From: Saccopteryx bilineata
Lineage: Eukaryota > Chordata > Mammalia > Chiroptera > Emballonuridae
DNA: 64,000 nucleotides
NCBI RefSeq assembly: GCF_036850765.1
Contig: NC_089493.1
Location: 268,067,034 to 268,131,033, forward strand
Reading direction: 5' to 3'
Below are positions 1 to 10,614 of this stretch, piece after piece. A model generated the notes under the pieces. The model worked only from the letters and a program-made list of their open reading frames with translations, ran no database searches and was not told the DNA's origin. The position numbers and the translations under genes are program-made. Every line of letters begins with the position of its first letter. The stretch's first letter is position 1.

Positions 1-1122
1 GAGAGGATGCTTGTTATTACAGCAACATAGAAAAAACTTACTAATACCTGAGACCGCTTTTCTCACATGTCAACCAATTCACCGATTGAATTCCCTGGTA
101 AGGGCTTGGAGTGTGGATATTATCTGTTCATTAAAACAAAATTCTTATGCTTTATAACATGAGTTTCCCTCTGGTTAAGCTATTCTAAGGGTTCACAGAA
201 AAGCTTTAGAGAATCCATAAAACTCTTATAATGAAAAATTAAGTTTGTGTACTTAACGTGCATGTGAAGGGATGGGGGATTTGGTCCATGGATTTTTTTC
301 CAATTTCAAACTAGTTAAAATAGATCCAACAATGCTACCGCAGAAACTGGACATGAAGACTACAGAGTGGCTGTTTATTTGTGAAAGCAGCCTGACTGTC
401 CTCCACCTGAGGGCAGCCATCTCACTTCCTAGGAGTAGTGGTGGACCACCCAGATATTTATTTTTCCTCTTAAAGAAACTTGTGTCTGTACTAGAGCCAG
501 CATGAGTACATCATTGACATCCGAACGTACTATGGAGTGGTTTGAACCTGGACCATTTCAGAGCAGGTGTTTTGATCACCTGGACCACAAAGAAACATGA
601 GTTCTGCCAAATGTGTAGTTTTGCACAAGCTGGTCTTCTGGTTGGGGCCCTGGATGGGTGAGCTGCACACTGTACTCTCCATTAACCAAGTGATTGGCTT
701 ATGGGACGGAGTCGCTTAGGCCACGCCATTTTGCTTTACAGAGTTGCCATTAACTGTCCTTTGGGTTTAAGTTTCATTTTCCAGTTTTAGTTGCTTCTGC
801 ATTGGCTTTGTGTCTGTGGTGATAAAGTCATACCTTGGTGTGCAATAAGAAGTGCTCCCTTATTGCTCTGCAGGGAGAGCACATATCCTGGTTGCTTAGA
901 GCTGAGTTAACTATTTGGACCTAAGTCAGAAGAAAGCCCCGCAGTGATCCTCAATTACTGTCAAGGTTCCATTTTGTCCCACTGCAGTCCGGGGGTCACC
1001 AGTGCACATCTCACAGGACAGCAGCAGTCCTGGGTCTTTGTAGTGTCAGCAAAGTTTGAGCCAGCAAGGGCTCTGTTTCATGAAATAAAATACTGCTGAT
1101 GATGGATTTAGTTAGAGTGCTC
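1..1122. other. Unique noncoding DNA, nothing recognised
   Basis: I see no exon, recognisable repeat or RNA gene here. The only open frame (272-505, plus strand, 77 codons) has no recognisable protein character and is what chance would give. Confidence 0.5.
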
Positions 1123-1140
1123 AAACCTAATGATTTTCTT

Positions 1141-1357
1141 TTTATTTTTTAAAAAATATTTTTATTTCTTGACTTTAGAGAGAGGAGAGAGAGAAAGAAA
1201 AAGAGATAGAGAGAGAAAGGTGGGGGGGGATGAGCAGGAAGCATGAGTTCCTAGTTGCTTCTCACGTGCGCCCTGACCAGTCAGGTCTGGGGTTTCAAAC
1301 CAGTGACCTCAGCATTCCAGGTTGGCGCTCTATCTACTGCACCACCACAGGTCAGGC
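1141..1357 (-). mobile_element. tRNA-derived bat SINE ('GCCTGACCTGTGGTGG' family), antisense
   Basis: Read on the minus strand it starts GCCTGACCTGTGGTGG, carries pol III A-box-like and B-box-like (GGTTTGAAACC) segments, then a CT-rich body and an A-rich tail (seen as T/GA-rich DNA at 1141-1230). It is flanked by an imperfect 18-bp TSD at 1123-1140 and 1358-1375 (AARCCTAAYSATTTTCTT, 15 of 18 identical), which marks L1-type retrotransposition. Copies of the same family lie at 28.8 and 32.6 kb. This copy is more diverged than those two. Confidence 0.85.
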
Positions 1358-1639
1358 AAGCCTAACCATTTTCTTAGCTAACTTATGAAGTAGAAGAAAT
1401 GGCATAGAGAACAATTCAGGAGTGCTGCCGCTGGACTTGCTCCTCATGGAAAAGTTGAGCTGAGAGCTCATCTTGTGATTTGTTGGGAAGAGCACTGCTG
1501 GGGATTTTAGAGGACAGATCCTCGAAGGCCACGGCCATTAATTTTGTGGAGGGTGTGCTTTTTCACTTATAAGGATTGGATACACATCAGTCGGATCACA
1601 TTTAGGGGCTGTACTCTCTCTCTCTCATCTGCTTTATTA

Positions 1640-1860
1640 CTCACAGGCTGTGTGCCCTTTCTCCAATTGTTTAATACCCCCTAACCTCATGTCCCATTTT
1701 CTAAAATGGGAATATTGAGTATTCTCATAGTATTAAAAAGGACAATCATAATATTATGCAGTATTATTATATAGAATCAATAAATGAAATAGCACCTGTA
1801 AATGTGCCCAGAGAGTATTTTCGCATGTAGCAGGTACTCAGTAGATGTTGGTTTCCTTCC
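1640..1860 (+). repeat. MIR-type SINE relic
   Basis: The order of motifs matches a degraded MIR: a 'tgtgtgcccttt' segment, 'cctaacctcatgt', 'ttctaaaatgggaat', and the 3' 'gtagcaggtactcagtagatgttgg' tail. Assigned from memory of the consensus. Confidence 0.6.
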
Positions 1861-2399
1861 CACTTTTTAGAGAATAATCCAGAGTGATTCCATAAGCTCA
1901 GTGCCCAAGTGGCTTTACCCAGGTCTATGAACAGAATCAGAATGACTCTTGCCTTTTGTTTCTGTGGACCTGGGTAACACTGAAGTCTCTCCCTTGCTGC
2001 AGTAGTCTGAAGTCTGAACAAAATCTGTCTCATCCCTTTTAACAAGATCCTGAGCAAGGATGCCTATTTTGGGAATCTGTCCAAACTGAGTTGGGCCAGA
2101 CCTTGATACTTTTCTTTATAATGAGTGAAATCTCAGGCTACCAAGAGACACAGTCTTTTTATTCCTCTTCAAATGTTATCCTCAGGTTGTTCTTGCGGCA
2201 TTGTTTTCAGACCTCTCTGACTGCAGGAGTGAAACTCGAGGCCTTGGAGCAGGTGTTGGCCTCCACTCGTGTTTCTCACTCCTGTCAGGGGTGAAGAAGT
2301 GGGCGGACACCGTTTAGATTTAAACTTGGGGGAATATTCAGGCCATTCACTTTGACATCTGGAAGGTTCACTTTCCATCATTTCTTCAGGAAACAGTAA
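1861..2399. other. Noncoding, nothing recognised
   Basis: No repeat or gene is recognised. The short overlapping frames on both strands (1767-2057, 2091-2294, 2169-2417) look like chance openings. Confidence 0.4.
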
Positions 2400-2590
2400 T
2401 CTCAGCTGAAACATCACTTCCTCTGTGTAGCTTGTTCCACTTCATCCCTACGTCTAGATTAAGTGTCCTTCAATCTATACTTCCCTATATCTCTTCTGCT
2501 ATTATGCATTGACCACACAACATTGTAATCGCCTGTTTACTTGTCTCTACGTTCCTGTGGACTCTACATTTTGTGAAAGCAAGAATCATA
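2400..2590 (+). repeat. L2 LINE 3' fragment (probable)
   Basis: The sequence follows the 3' end of L2 (…cttgttccacttcatccc… then …ttgtgaaagcaagaatc…) in sense orientation. It is strongly degraded and lies directly against the following LTR. Confidence 0.45.
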
Positions 2591-3010
2591 CTGTTACGGG
2601 CTGAATTGTGTCCTCTCAAAGATTCATATGCTGAAGTCTTAACTCCCAGTACCTCTGAATGTAACTATATTTGTTGATAGGGTCTTTAAAGAGGTAAACA
2701 AATTAAAACAAGATCATTAGAGTGAGTCCTAATCCAATATGCCTGGTGTCTTTATTAGAAGAGGAAATCTGTACATAGACTTACGTAGAGGAAAAACACA
2801 GGGAAAAGAAGATGGCCATAGACAAGCCAAGGAGAGAGGTCGAGAGGTCTGGAACAGATCCTTCTCTCACAGCCCTCAGAAGGAACCAACCCTGCTGACA
2901 CTTTGATTTTGGACTTCTAGCCTCCAGAGCTGAGAGTCAATAGATTTCTGTTGTTTAAGCCATCCAGTGTGTGGTACTTTGTTACGGCAGCCTCAGGAAA
3001 CTCAAACATA
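2591..3010 (+). mobile_element. MLT1/MaLR-type solo LTR
   Basis: It begins with 'ggctgaattgtgtcc', passes through 'tgctgaagtcttaactcccagt' and 'ctccagagctgagag', and ends 'gtttaagcca…gtggtactttgttacggcagcc', the typical layout of a mammalian MaLR (ERVL-MaLR) LTR. No internal region is seen, so it is a solo LTR. Confidence 0.75.
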
Positions 3011-3604
3011 CTCCTTATTCACTACCCAGTGCTGAGCACAAAGGCGAGAAGAGACTTGGCATTTGATGATTTTTTTTTTTTAAGTAAATGAAAGAATAAG
3101 TCAGAAACCTAGGAGAGCCAGGATTCGTTGCTCCAGTTAATATGATGGAATTTAATCAAGTACCATAGACATTCAGAGAAATTAGATGTTATTCCTAGGG
3201 TCCTGATGGAGAAAACTGGACCTGAGGATGCAGAATAAAAACCACCACTTATTGTTCCTGTTTTCCAGTGGTTTCTGGACAGATGTGGAGGGGGATGTGC
3301 AATATAACAACAGTTAGTTACAATTCAAGTCATGAGAGACATCTAAACCAAATGTGGTTGGAGCAGGAAGGAGGAAAGGGCTGCACACGGTATGAGCCAG
3401 CAGAGGGAAAGACTCAGGTCCGGAAAGGTTGCCTGCATTTCAGCCAACAGAAGTGGCAGATAAAGAGGAGTTCAAGACCCAGCGGTCAGCGAAGGTAGAG
3501 AGGAGGGAAAGCACGTTCCAGGGACAGAACACAATCTGGTATGGTTGGATCCTAGAGTTAACGTCATGAGCCATGGGGTAGAAGGCTATGAAAAGACAAT
3601 ATTG

Positions 3605-3637
3605 TGTGTGTGTGTGTGTGTGTGGGGGGGGGTGGCT
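3605..3637. repeat. (TG)n followed by G-run
   Basis: A TG dinucleotide tract of about 20 bases runs directly into a G run. It is a simple repeat and likely length-polymorphic. Confidence 0.9.
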
Positions 3638-3723
3638 TGATGCCAATCTGGAACATTTCTGAATCTATATCTCTGCATTTATCTCTCATAAAGCCTGAAA
3701 ATAGGACTTTGGCTCTTCCTCTA

Positions 3724-3738
3724 CCCCCCCCCCCCCAC
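3724..3738. repeat. Poly-C tract
   Basis: A homopolymer run of C; its length is prone to assembly error. Confidence 0.85.
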
Positions 3739-3769
3739 CTTCCCTTGAAGAAGCATCCTTTAGTTTAAT

Positions 3770-3990
3770 TATTCATTGCATAAACTATCTTTTCCCCTTC
3801 TACATTGTTTGCTGTAATTTTCAACAGGAAATTTATGCATGGTCAATTAGCCCTCCAAGAGCACGCTCAGCTCTGATGGATGGGCCAAGCGTTTGTTAAG
3901 ACGCTGCTCAGTACGTGGGTATATGTTTGCGTGTCAGTGCAGAGACTGGCAATTAGTCCAGAAAACTAATCACTTCCTTCAAACAAAGGC
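3770..3990. promoter_or_regulatory. Candidate conserved noncoding element
   Basis: Unique sequence with balanced composition, no repeat match, and TF-site-like words (ATGCAT octamer-half, CAATTAG homeodomain-like, GGGCCAAG). It looks like the conserved noncoding DNA typical of developmental loci. Conservation itself was not tested. Confidence 0.25.
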
Positions 3991-3999
3991 AGCCAAAAA

Positions 4000-5100
4000 G
4001 ACTCTTGCGTGCATTCAGATTTGGTAAATCACTTGACAATCACAGAGCTTTCCGGGGCAGGATGTTCAAACAAATCTCCTCATCTGCGGTGGCCCCTGTG
4101 GTCATCCTTTTCATATGCTGGGGACAGAGCCCATGCAGGTCTCCGTAGCTTGTCACCATACCTCAAGCACAGCTCTCAAACGTGTAAGCATCAACCCCTC
4201 TCTTTGCCTGCTCTTGACCTTGTTCCAAGCAGGTTGCTGCAAGCTGTCAGCCCCTCAGCAAGTGCAGGTTGTTGGAAACCTAAGGGCGAGCAGAGGTTGG
4301 GAAGGAGGTGGGGTTTAAAGAAACTTGTCAGGTTTTAAAGGGGAAGGAAAAGACACTACTTGCTTTACATTTTTATCTAATATTTATTTCCGCCCTAGTC
4401 TGATGCCAAAGTGATGTGAAGCAACCATGACTTGGTGATACGAATGAAGTCTGTCATTACATAAGCTCTCCTGGTTCCCCAGGTTTCTCCCTCGCTACAA
4501 CCTCTCAGAGCTGCTTTGATTAATAACCAGAGCAAGGGCTCCTGAGGAAAATGGCCAGTGAGGAAGCTGTAAGGTTTGTGAAAGTCCCTATCAGGAGCCT
4601 CTGTCATGCTTCTGGGCTGGACATGCCCTCCAGGCACGTCAGAGATACTGATCTGGACTCTGACACTAGCAGTGCCATCCACATCCTTGCCCAGGGCTCT
4701 GCTGCTCACAAGGGGCTGGGCATTTACCCACAAGTACTTGCTTGGAGCCCTTCCCTATCAGACCCCAGAGAAATAAAGCAGAAAATGCCTTAGACCCTGG
4801 CTTTTGGGGTACTTACCTAGATCATGCCGCCAGGGGCTCCAAGATCTGAGTTCCAATTGTAATGTTACCAGTGTTAGGGTTTGACTTGTGTTTTTCTAGC
4901 CTCAGTCTCCCATCTGAAAGGAAAGGAAGTTAGTGGGGTTTGGAGGTATTGGTGTCCTCTCAGGTTCTAATATCCTACGAGAAGAGCTTCAAGAAAGAAA
5001 GCTCTGAAGCTTCCAAGTCAACATCCAAGGAAACAGAGGTTCTGCCCACGCCTCCTCCCTTTCCACCCCCCAGCTACACAATTACTTTGGGCTTCCTTTC
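4000..5100. other. Noncoding, nothing recognised
   Basis: Mixed unique sequence. Overlapping frames such as 4009-4338 (+) and 4395-4733 (-) resemble no known proteins and have no exon-like boundaries that I can defend. Confidence 0.4.
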
Positions 5101-5114
5101 CCCTGTGATGATGG

Positions 5115-5492
5115 TTTTTTTGTTTTTTGTTTTTTTCCCCCCAAAGTGAGAAATGAGGGGAAGCAGACAGATTCCTGCATGCGCCTGACCGGGATCCACT
5201 TGACATGCCCACCAAGGGGGCGATGCTCTGCTCATCTGGGGCATTGCTCCACTGCAATCAGAGCCATTCTAGCGCCTGAGGCAGAGGCCATAGAGCCATC
5301 CTCAGCACCCGGGGCCAACTTTGCTCCAATGGAACCTTGGCTGTGGGAGGGGAAGAGAGAGATAGAGAGGAAAGGAGAGGGGGAAGGGTGGAGAAGCAAA
5401 TGGGTGCTTCTCCTATGTGCCCAGGCTGGGATTCAAACCTGGGACTCCCACACGCTGGGCCAGTGCTCTACTGCTCAGCCAACTGGCCAGGT
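5115..5492 (-). mobile_element. Long tRNA-derived bat SINE, antisense, older copy
   Basis: The minus strand reads a head resembling the 'GCCCTGGCCGGTTGGCTCAG' family, a B box near GGTTTGAATCC, a CT-rich stretch, a long body (…ATGGCTC…) and a 3' 'TGCGCATGC' segment before the A-rich tail at 5115-5140. Probable TSDs are TGTGATGATGG at 5104 and TGTGACAATG at 5493. It has many substitutions relative to the 16.3 and 17.8 kb copies and a single copy of the 22-bp unit that those have twice. Confidence 0.85.
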
Positions 5493-6255
5493 TGTGACAA
5501 TGTTTTTAATATTCATTTCCCCTCACTCAACAGAGTCACTCATACAGGGTGGGGAGAGAGCATGAAGGTTACGCCTCCCAGGCCCCACCTGTACCTTCTC
5601 CAGAAGTCCCAGGGCCGCCATCTTGGCAGTCACAGTGCGGGCCCCATCTTCCACTGCGATGGCTCTGGAAGACGAGGCCTTTGCCTGGTTGCAGGGCCCA
5701 GCCACATGTCCCGGGGCTGAGCGCCTGGAGCCATCTCAACGGTGGAGGGGCTTTGGCAAGGCGCTGGTCTCCAGCCTCATTCTTTTTTCATCTCTATGGT
5801 CCTGTGAATTCAAAGGGAAATAGGAACCAGATGTTTCTGATTCCTTTACTCTTAACTCATTGGAACGCTGCCTGAGGGAAGGTGTTTGAGAGCCAGCAAC
5901 CCTTTTTCAAGACCCTTTGTTTGGAAAGTAGAAATTGCGATGTTTTTCAGAAATCCAAGTTTCACACCACATCCTTTATTCACTCACCTTTGCGCCATCT
6001 CCCCCTGAGCCTCCAAATTGGGACCTTTAGTTTAGTGGGACCATCTGTGTCTGAAATAATCATTATAATCCATCACATTTATGTCACTCTTTCCTGTTTT
6101 TAGTGGCACCAATGAGCGCAGAGGATTCTCGCCGAGACCCGATGAAGGAGTCAGGGCAGGGCTGCTACGCTTGCCAGTGGGACGATCAGAGTGAGGAAGC
6201 GGTCGGATCAGCTTGGAACTGGCGTGGCTTGGACCAGACCCCAGGCTTCTAATTC
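5493..6255. other. Noncoding, nothing recognised
   Basis: Moderately GC-rich unique DNA. The frames at 5549-5875 and 5623-5823 look like chance openings. Confidence 0.4.
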
Positions 6256-6261
6256 CAAGAA

Positions 6262-6402
6262 CAGTGCTCAAACTTGAGCCTGAAACAGACTCACCTGGCT
6301 GCCCCCCAACACACACCTGAGAATTTGCATTTCTAAGAAATTCCCAGATGATGTTGACATTGCTGGTCCTGAGACAACATTTTGAGGCCCACTCTCCTGA
6401 AT
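6262..6402 (+). mobile_element. MER5A-like nonautonomous hAT (Charlie) relic
   Basis: Contains 'gctcaaacttgagcctgaaacagactcacctgg', 'tgagaatttgcatttctaa' and 'tggtcctgagacaacattttgag', in the order of the MER5A consensus as I remember it. It is an ancient, immobile DNA transposon fragment. Confidence 0.7.
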
Positions 6403-6628
6403 GTGCTCCCAGAGGACCCCGTTGGCTCCTCTCTCAGTGCCTAGAGCTGCTTTTCTAGTATTATCCAGGCCACGCAGACAGAAGAAAAATCTTTTTCCAC
6501 CCAGCAGAATGTCACATATTTGCAAAGATCAGGCAACGATGAGAGGCCATTTTTGCTGGGACTCGACCCCTAACTGCCAGCAAGACCTCCGCCCGCCCGT
6601 CGGCTCCTCCCTGTTTCCTTGGCAGCCC

Positions 6629-6647
6629 CCCCCCCCCCCCCCCCCCG
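6629..6647. repeat. Poly-C tract
   Basis: Nearly uninterrupted C run. It is unstable and prone to sequencing length error. Confidence 0.85.
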
Positions 6648-6769
6648 CTAGGGCTGTCTTACCCTCAGTTTGTTTTTGTCTCCTAACATCTTATGACATT
6701 TTCCTGCTATTACATCTGACACCTCGGAGGTAATGGGACTGAATATCACTCATAATTCATGGTTTCCTC

Positions 6770-6960
6770 TCAATGACTATTGCGCTCCTTAACGTTATCT
6801 CCATATGCGGAATCCCCACTGGGGCAATATTGCCTTTTTGGCGCCGTCAGTTAATTTGTTCATTTCCATGTACGTTATTGAAAGCACTCTGAGTCTTAAT
6901 TAGTCCTCTTTAGCTGCTTCTCCCTGCAGCCGTGTGTCACAGAACCGAAGGCACTGAAGC
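6770..6960. promoter_or_regulatory. Candidate conserved noncoding element
   Basis: Unique sequence with a TAATTA core at 6897-6902, TTAATTTG, and CCATGTACGTTATTG, flanked by AT-rich unique DNA and free of repeats. A possible distal enhancer. Evidence is motif content only. Confidence 0.3.
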
Positions 6961-8395
6961 ACAGTGAGAGATAGGCCTAATGAAGAAGAGGCCGTGATGG
7001 AAACTTTGAAAAGATGGGGTCTGCAAAAGACAGAGATGATTCACATATAAAAATAGGGGCCTGGGGTGGAGGGTGGGGCTGATGCAGGTACAGGGGAGGT
7101 GGGCAGAGGTAGGAAGGGCTATGAGGAGTTGTCAAAGATATTTGTTGTTTAGGGCTGTTGGGCATCCCCTTTCCTTCCAGAAACTGCCCCACCCCCCCAA
7201 TTCCAAATGGCTCCAGAGGGGCTGTCAGTGGCAGAGCAGTGATCTCGTCCCTCGCTGAGGGGTAGGCGCCTGACCAGGTCTGGCTAGTTGGAGGGCTCCG
7301 TCCCTCTGGCCCTAGTGACTGGCTCTGCTGTGAGCACAGAACCCTAACTGGGACTCTCTGAGTTTTTCCCCAGGATCTTTCTGCTGGAGATGGCAGGAGG
7401 ACTGCCTTTGGCCCTTGGGGTCACGTGGTAAGAAGAATGTGACTCTTTGGTGTCCAGGAGCTACCTTCATGGCAGAAGCTCATTGGTAGCAAAAGACAGA
7501 GGCCAGATTCCAGAGAAGCAGAGCAGGGGGTACAGAGAGGTCAGGGGGCCCTGAAGACAGAGTCTGAGCCCTGGCTTTGTGGAGCCAATGCTACTCTCGT
7601 TTTTTCTTGGACAGGAGGTTTCTTGTTTTGGTCACATGCAAGTAAGACTTTGGCAAACTCCTGTGATTGGCATTGCCTGCCTCCCATCAGCCCAGTCACA
7701 GTCACAGTGACTTCATCTTGAGTTGGTTTCAACCAGCACAGGGAAGTGGCCATGAAGACACTTTTCATATGTCCCATCCCCTTTTGACCTGCTCCAAGGA
7801 ACTATGCTTCCATCTCATTGGAGCCTACAAGGCCAGTTTCCTGTAAGTACCCAGGGCCTGTGCTCTTTGTGTTCATCCGCCCTTTGGATGCTCTGGCGCA
7901 CATACAGAGCTAGCCACCCACCATCTCCACACAGTCACTCAGGGCTAACCCCGCTCCTGCTCTGAACAAGCCTCAGTCCCTTTCCCGGGACTCACTCCAC
8001 AGGCGGTATTTACTGAGTACCTGTTGTGTGCATGGCGCGTCTGGGAGTAAAACAGACACTCTTCCTTCCTTCGAGATCTCACAGTCCAGCAAGATCTGGG
8101 AGCAACCGGCTCTGAGCCTGACAGGGAGGACAGTTCCTCTCTTATCTCCATCGGTCACTGTGCATACTCAGTGTCCAGGCCACAGGCCCTCGGTGGCCCT
8201 AAAGGGAAGGCACAGGTCTTCCTTTCCCCAGGGTTTCTCACAGGAAAACCTAGTTCAGATTTTATCTCCCAAAGAGGAGTTTCAGCCCACAGTTGGGCAC
8301 GAACTAGGGAATTTGTAAGAGCCCTTTTGAATCTGTGGTTTCAGAATTCCAAGAAAACATTTTGTTTAGGACATAAAGCCACCCTCCACTCACAG
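6961..8395. other. Noncoding, nothing recognised
   Basis: No repeat family or exon recognised. Frames in this stretch (for example 7541-7777 minus and 8028-8318 plus) carry no recognisable domain. Confidence 0.4.
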
Positions 8396-8412
8396 ATACA
8401 TAAGAAATTCTA

Positions 8413-8417
<5 letters not shown>

Positions 8418-8448
<31 letters not shown>

Positions 8449-8464
8449 TGTGTGTGTGTGTATG
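8418..8464. repeat. (CT)n(TG)n compound microsatellite
   Basis: About 27 bases of CT repeats run directly into TG repeats. Confidence 0.9.
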
Positions 8465-8527
8465 TATCAATATATATATTGTAAATATTGCTCCCTGGAG
8501 CTTTTTGGCTTTGTCTTCTTTGTAGTC

Positions 8528-8736
8528 TTTTTTTTTTTTTTTTTTTTTTGAGAGAGAGAGGGGGGGGGAGAGGTAGGGAGAGAGAGAGAAAGAAGCATCC
8601 ATTTGTTGTTCTGCTTAGTTGTTCCATTTAGTTGTGCACTCATTTGTTGCCTCTCCTATGTGCCCTGACTGGGGATTGAACCTGTGACCTCAGCACACTG
8701 GGATAGTGCTCTATCCACTTAGCCACCTGGCCAGGG
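8528..8736 (-). mobile_element. Ves-like tRNA-derived SINE, antisense
   Basis: The minus strand starts CCCTGGCCAGGTGGCTAAG, has a B box near GGTTCAATCCCC, a 'gtgcacaactaaatggaac' segment and a CT-rich end before a 22-base A tail (T run 8528-8549). I cannot find a clear TSD. The closest relative in the window is at 29.1 kb. Confidence 0.8.
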
Positions 8737-8837
8737 ACCAAGATAGTTCCTTAATGATAGAAATTACCCAGTCAAATAACAAATATTTTCAGACTCTTAA
8801 AATATGCTGTCAAAGTAGATTCCACAATTTACTAATT

Positions 8838-9350
8838 GCATTAGTTTCTTATTGGTCTTATTGTAACAAACTCCCACAAACTTAGTGACTTAAAACAAGG
8901 CATCTTGCAGGTTGGTGGATCCAAGGTCCTTCAAAATGGGTTTCACTGGGCTGAAAAAAGGGTGACAATAGGGTTGCATTCTTCCATGAAAGTTCAGGAA
9001 GGAATCCATTCGCTTGCCTTTTCCTGCTTTTAGAGGCCACCTGCATTCCTCAGCTCAGAACCACTTCCTCCATCTTCAAAGCCAGCAATGGTGGGTTGAG
9101 TCATTCTCACATCGCAGCACTCTGACCTTCTCTTCTGCCTTCCTCTTCACATCCAAGGACCCTTGTGATTGTATTGAGCCCACCAAAATAATCCAGAATA
9201 ATCTCCTTATTTGAAGGCCAGTTTACTATTGTGTTTGCTTTACCACAATTTCTTCTGCAATCTTAATTTATGCATGCCATGTCACATATGTCCATAGGCT
9301 CTAAGAATTAGATGGACATTTTGGGGAGGCATTATTCTGCCTACCACACT
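8838..9350 (-). mobile_element. MLT1/MaLR-type LTR, antisense
   Basis: The plus strand begins 'gcattagtttcttattgg…taacaaactcccacaaactta' and ends 'attattctgcctaccaca'. This is the reverse complement of the common MaLR LTR layout, which begins TGTGGTAGGCAGAATAATG and ends with 'taagccactaagt'. It is full length or nearly so and well diverged. Confidence 0.7.
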
Positions 9351-9930
9351 TATTTAGACCACAACAAGTAGTAGATAAGGTACCTATATCATTGCATGTG
9401 TATTAGCATTAGACTTTTATTTATTTATTATTTTTGCAAAATTGGTAGGTGAAAAACAATTTCTATCAGTTATTATTATTATAATTGATTTTTTTTTACC
9501 ATTTATATTTTTTCCTTTAGAGCACACCTGTTTTCTCTTTATTATTTTAGCTGTCTTTCCCATCATTATTTTTTAGTAAAAGTAAAATAATAATGGAAAA
9601 AGCCAGCTCAAGGATGTTTATGAGCATAATCCGTGACCAAAATTCTAAGAAAGTAAAGGCCTTGTCACCTCATTTAGTTGGCAAGAGGCTCTTCTAGAAT
9701 CTCAAAGTCCTTATTCCAGTCCCAAGATTTTCCTGACCCTGCATTCAACCTTCTGGAAAGACTAGCAGATGTTCCCTAGCAAACCTGACTCGTAATATGT
9801 TGCACAGGCTTATGGAGGAGACCAGTGGACTCAAGTGCCACATAGCAGAACCCTTAAAACCATGCTGGGATCACCTTTCTCTAATCTTCCAAACCTGATT
9901 AGAGAAAATCCATTATTTAAAAGACCATTA
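9351..9930. other. AT-rich noncoding DNA
   Basis: Includes T-rich and TTATT-rich stretches around 9415-9600. Nothing gene-like is seen. Confidence 0.4.
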
Positions 9931-10614
9931 TCTCTGCTATGCTCTAAATCAGGGGTCCCCAAACTATGGCCTGCAGGCCGCATGCGGCCCCCTGAGGCCA
10001 TTTATCCGGCCCCCGCCGCACTTCTGGAAGGGGCACCTCTTTCATTGGTGGTCAGCGAGAGGAGCATAGTTCCCATTGAAATACTGGTCAGTTTGTTGAT
10101 TTAAATTTACTTGTTCTTTATTTTAAATATTGTATTTGTTCCCGTTTTGTTTTTTTACTTTAAAATAAGATCTGTGCAGTGTGCATAGGGATTTGTTCAT
10201 AGTTTTTTTTATAGTCTGGCCCTCCAACGGTCTGAGCGACAGTGAACTGGCCCCCTGTGTAAAAAGTTTGGGGACCCCTGCTCTAAATGTTTGTGTGCCC
10301 CTAACCTCAGTTTATGTGTTGAAATTCTAGCCCCCAAAGGTGATTGTATTAGGAGGTCGGGGCTTTGGAAACTGCTTAGGTCATAAGGGCAGAGTCCTTG
10401 TGAATGGGATTAGTGCTTTTAGAAGAGAAACCCCCTCAAAGCTCCATTGTCCCCTCTGCCCTGTGAGGATGCTATGAGAAAAGGACCCTCACCCGACCAT
10501 GCTGGCACCCCTGGTCTCAGACTTCCAGCCTCCGGCACTGTAAGAAGTAGATTTCTAAAATTTACTAGCCACTCAGTCTGTGGTATTTTTACTACAGCAG
10601 CCCCAACTAAACCA
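9931..10614 (+). mobile_element. MLT1-type LTR split by a hAT insertion
   Basis: The LTR start (tgctatgctctaaat) lies at 9934-9949 and resumes at 10281 as 'ctctaaatgtttgtgtgcccc', continuing through 'gggattagtgcttttagaag' and 'cagacttccagcctcc' to 'cagcccc' near 10612. The 331-bp hAT lies between. The LTR is therefore the older insertion. Confidence 0.75.
9950..10280. mobile_element. Nonautonomous hAT transposon (331 bp), copy 1
   Basis: Bounded by perfect 16-bp terminal inverted repeats: CAGGGGTCCCCAAACT at 9950-9965 and its reverse complement ending at 10280. It is flanked by an exact 8-bp TSD, CTCTAAAT, at 9942-9949 and 10281-10288. The 8-bp TSD and CAGGG termini define the hAT superfamily, and the central TA in the TSD fits the Buster-type target nnnTAnnn as I recall it. 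There is no transposase frame, so it would need a transposase supplied in trans. A copy of identical length lies at 55227-55557. Confidence 0.95.

Noticed and set aside
8171..8627. ORFs with runs of Ser-Leu, Phe or Lys
   Set aside because: They translate CT/TG microsatellite and T-tract DNA.
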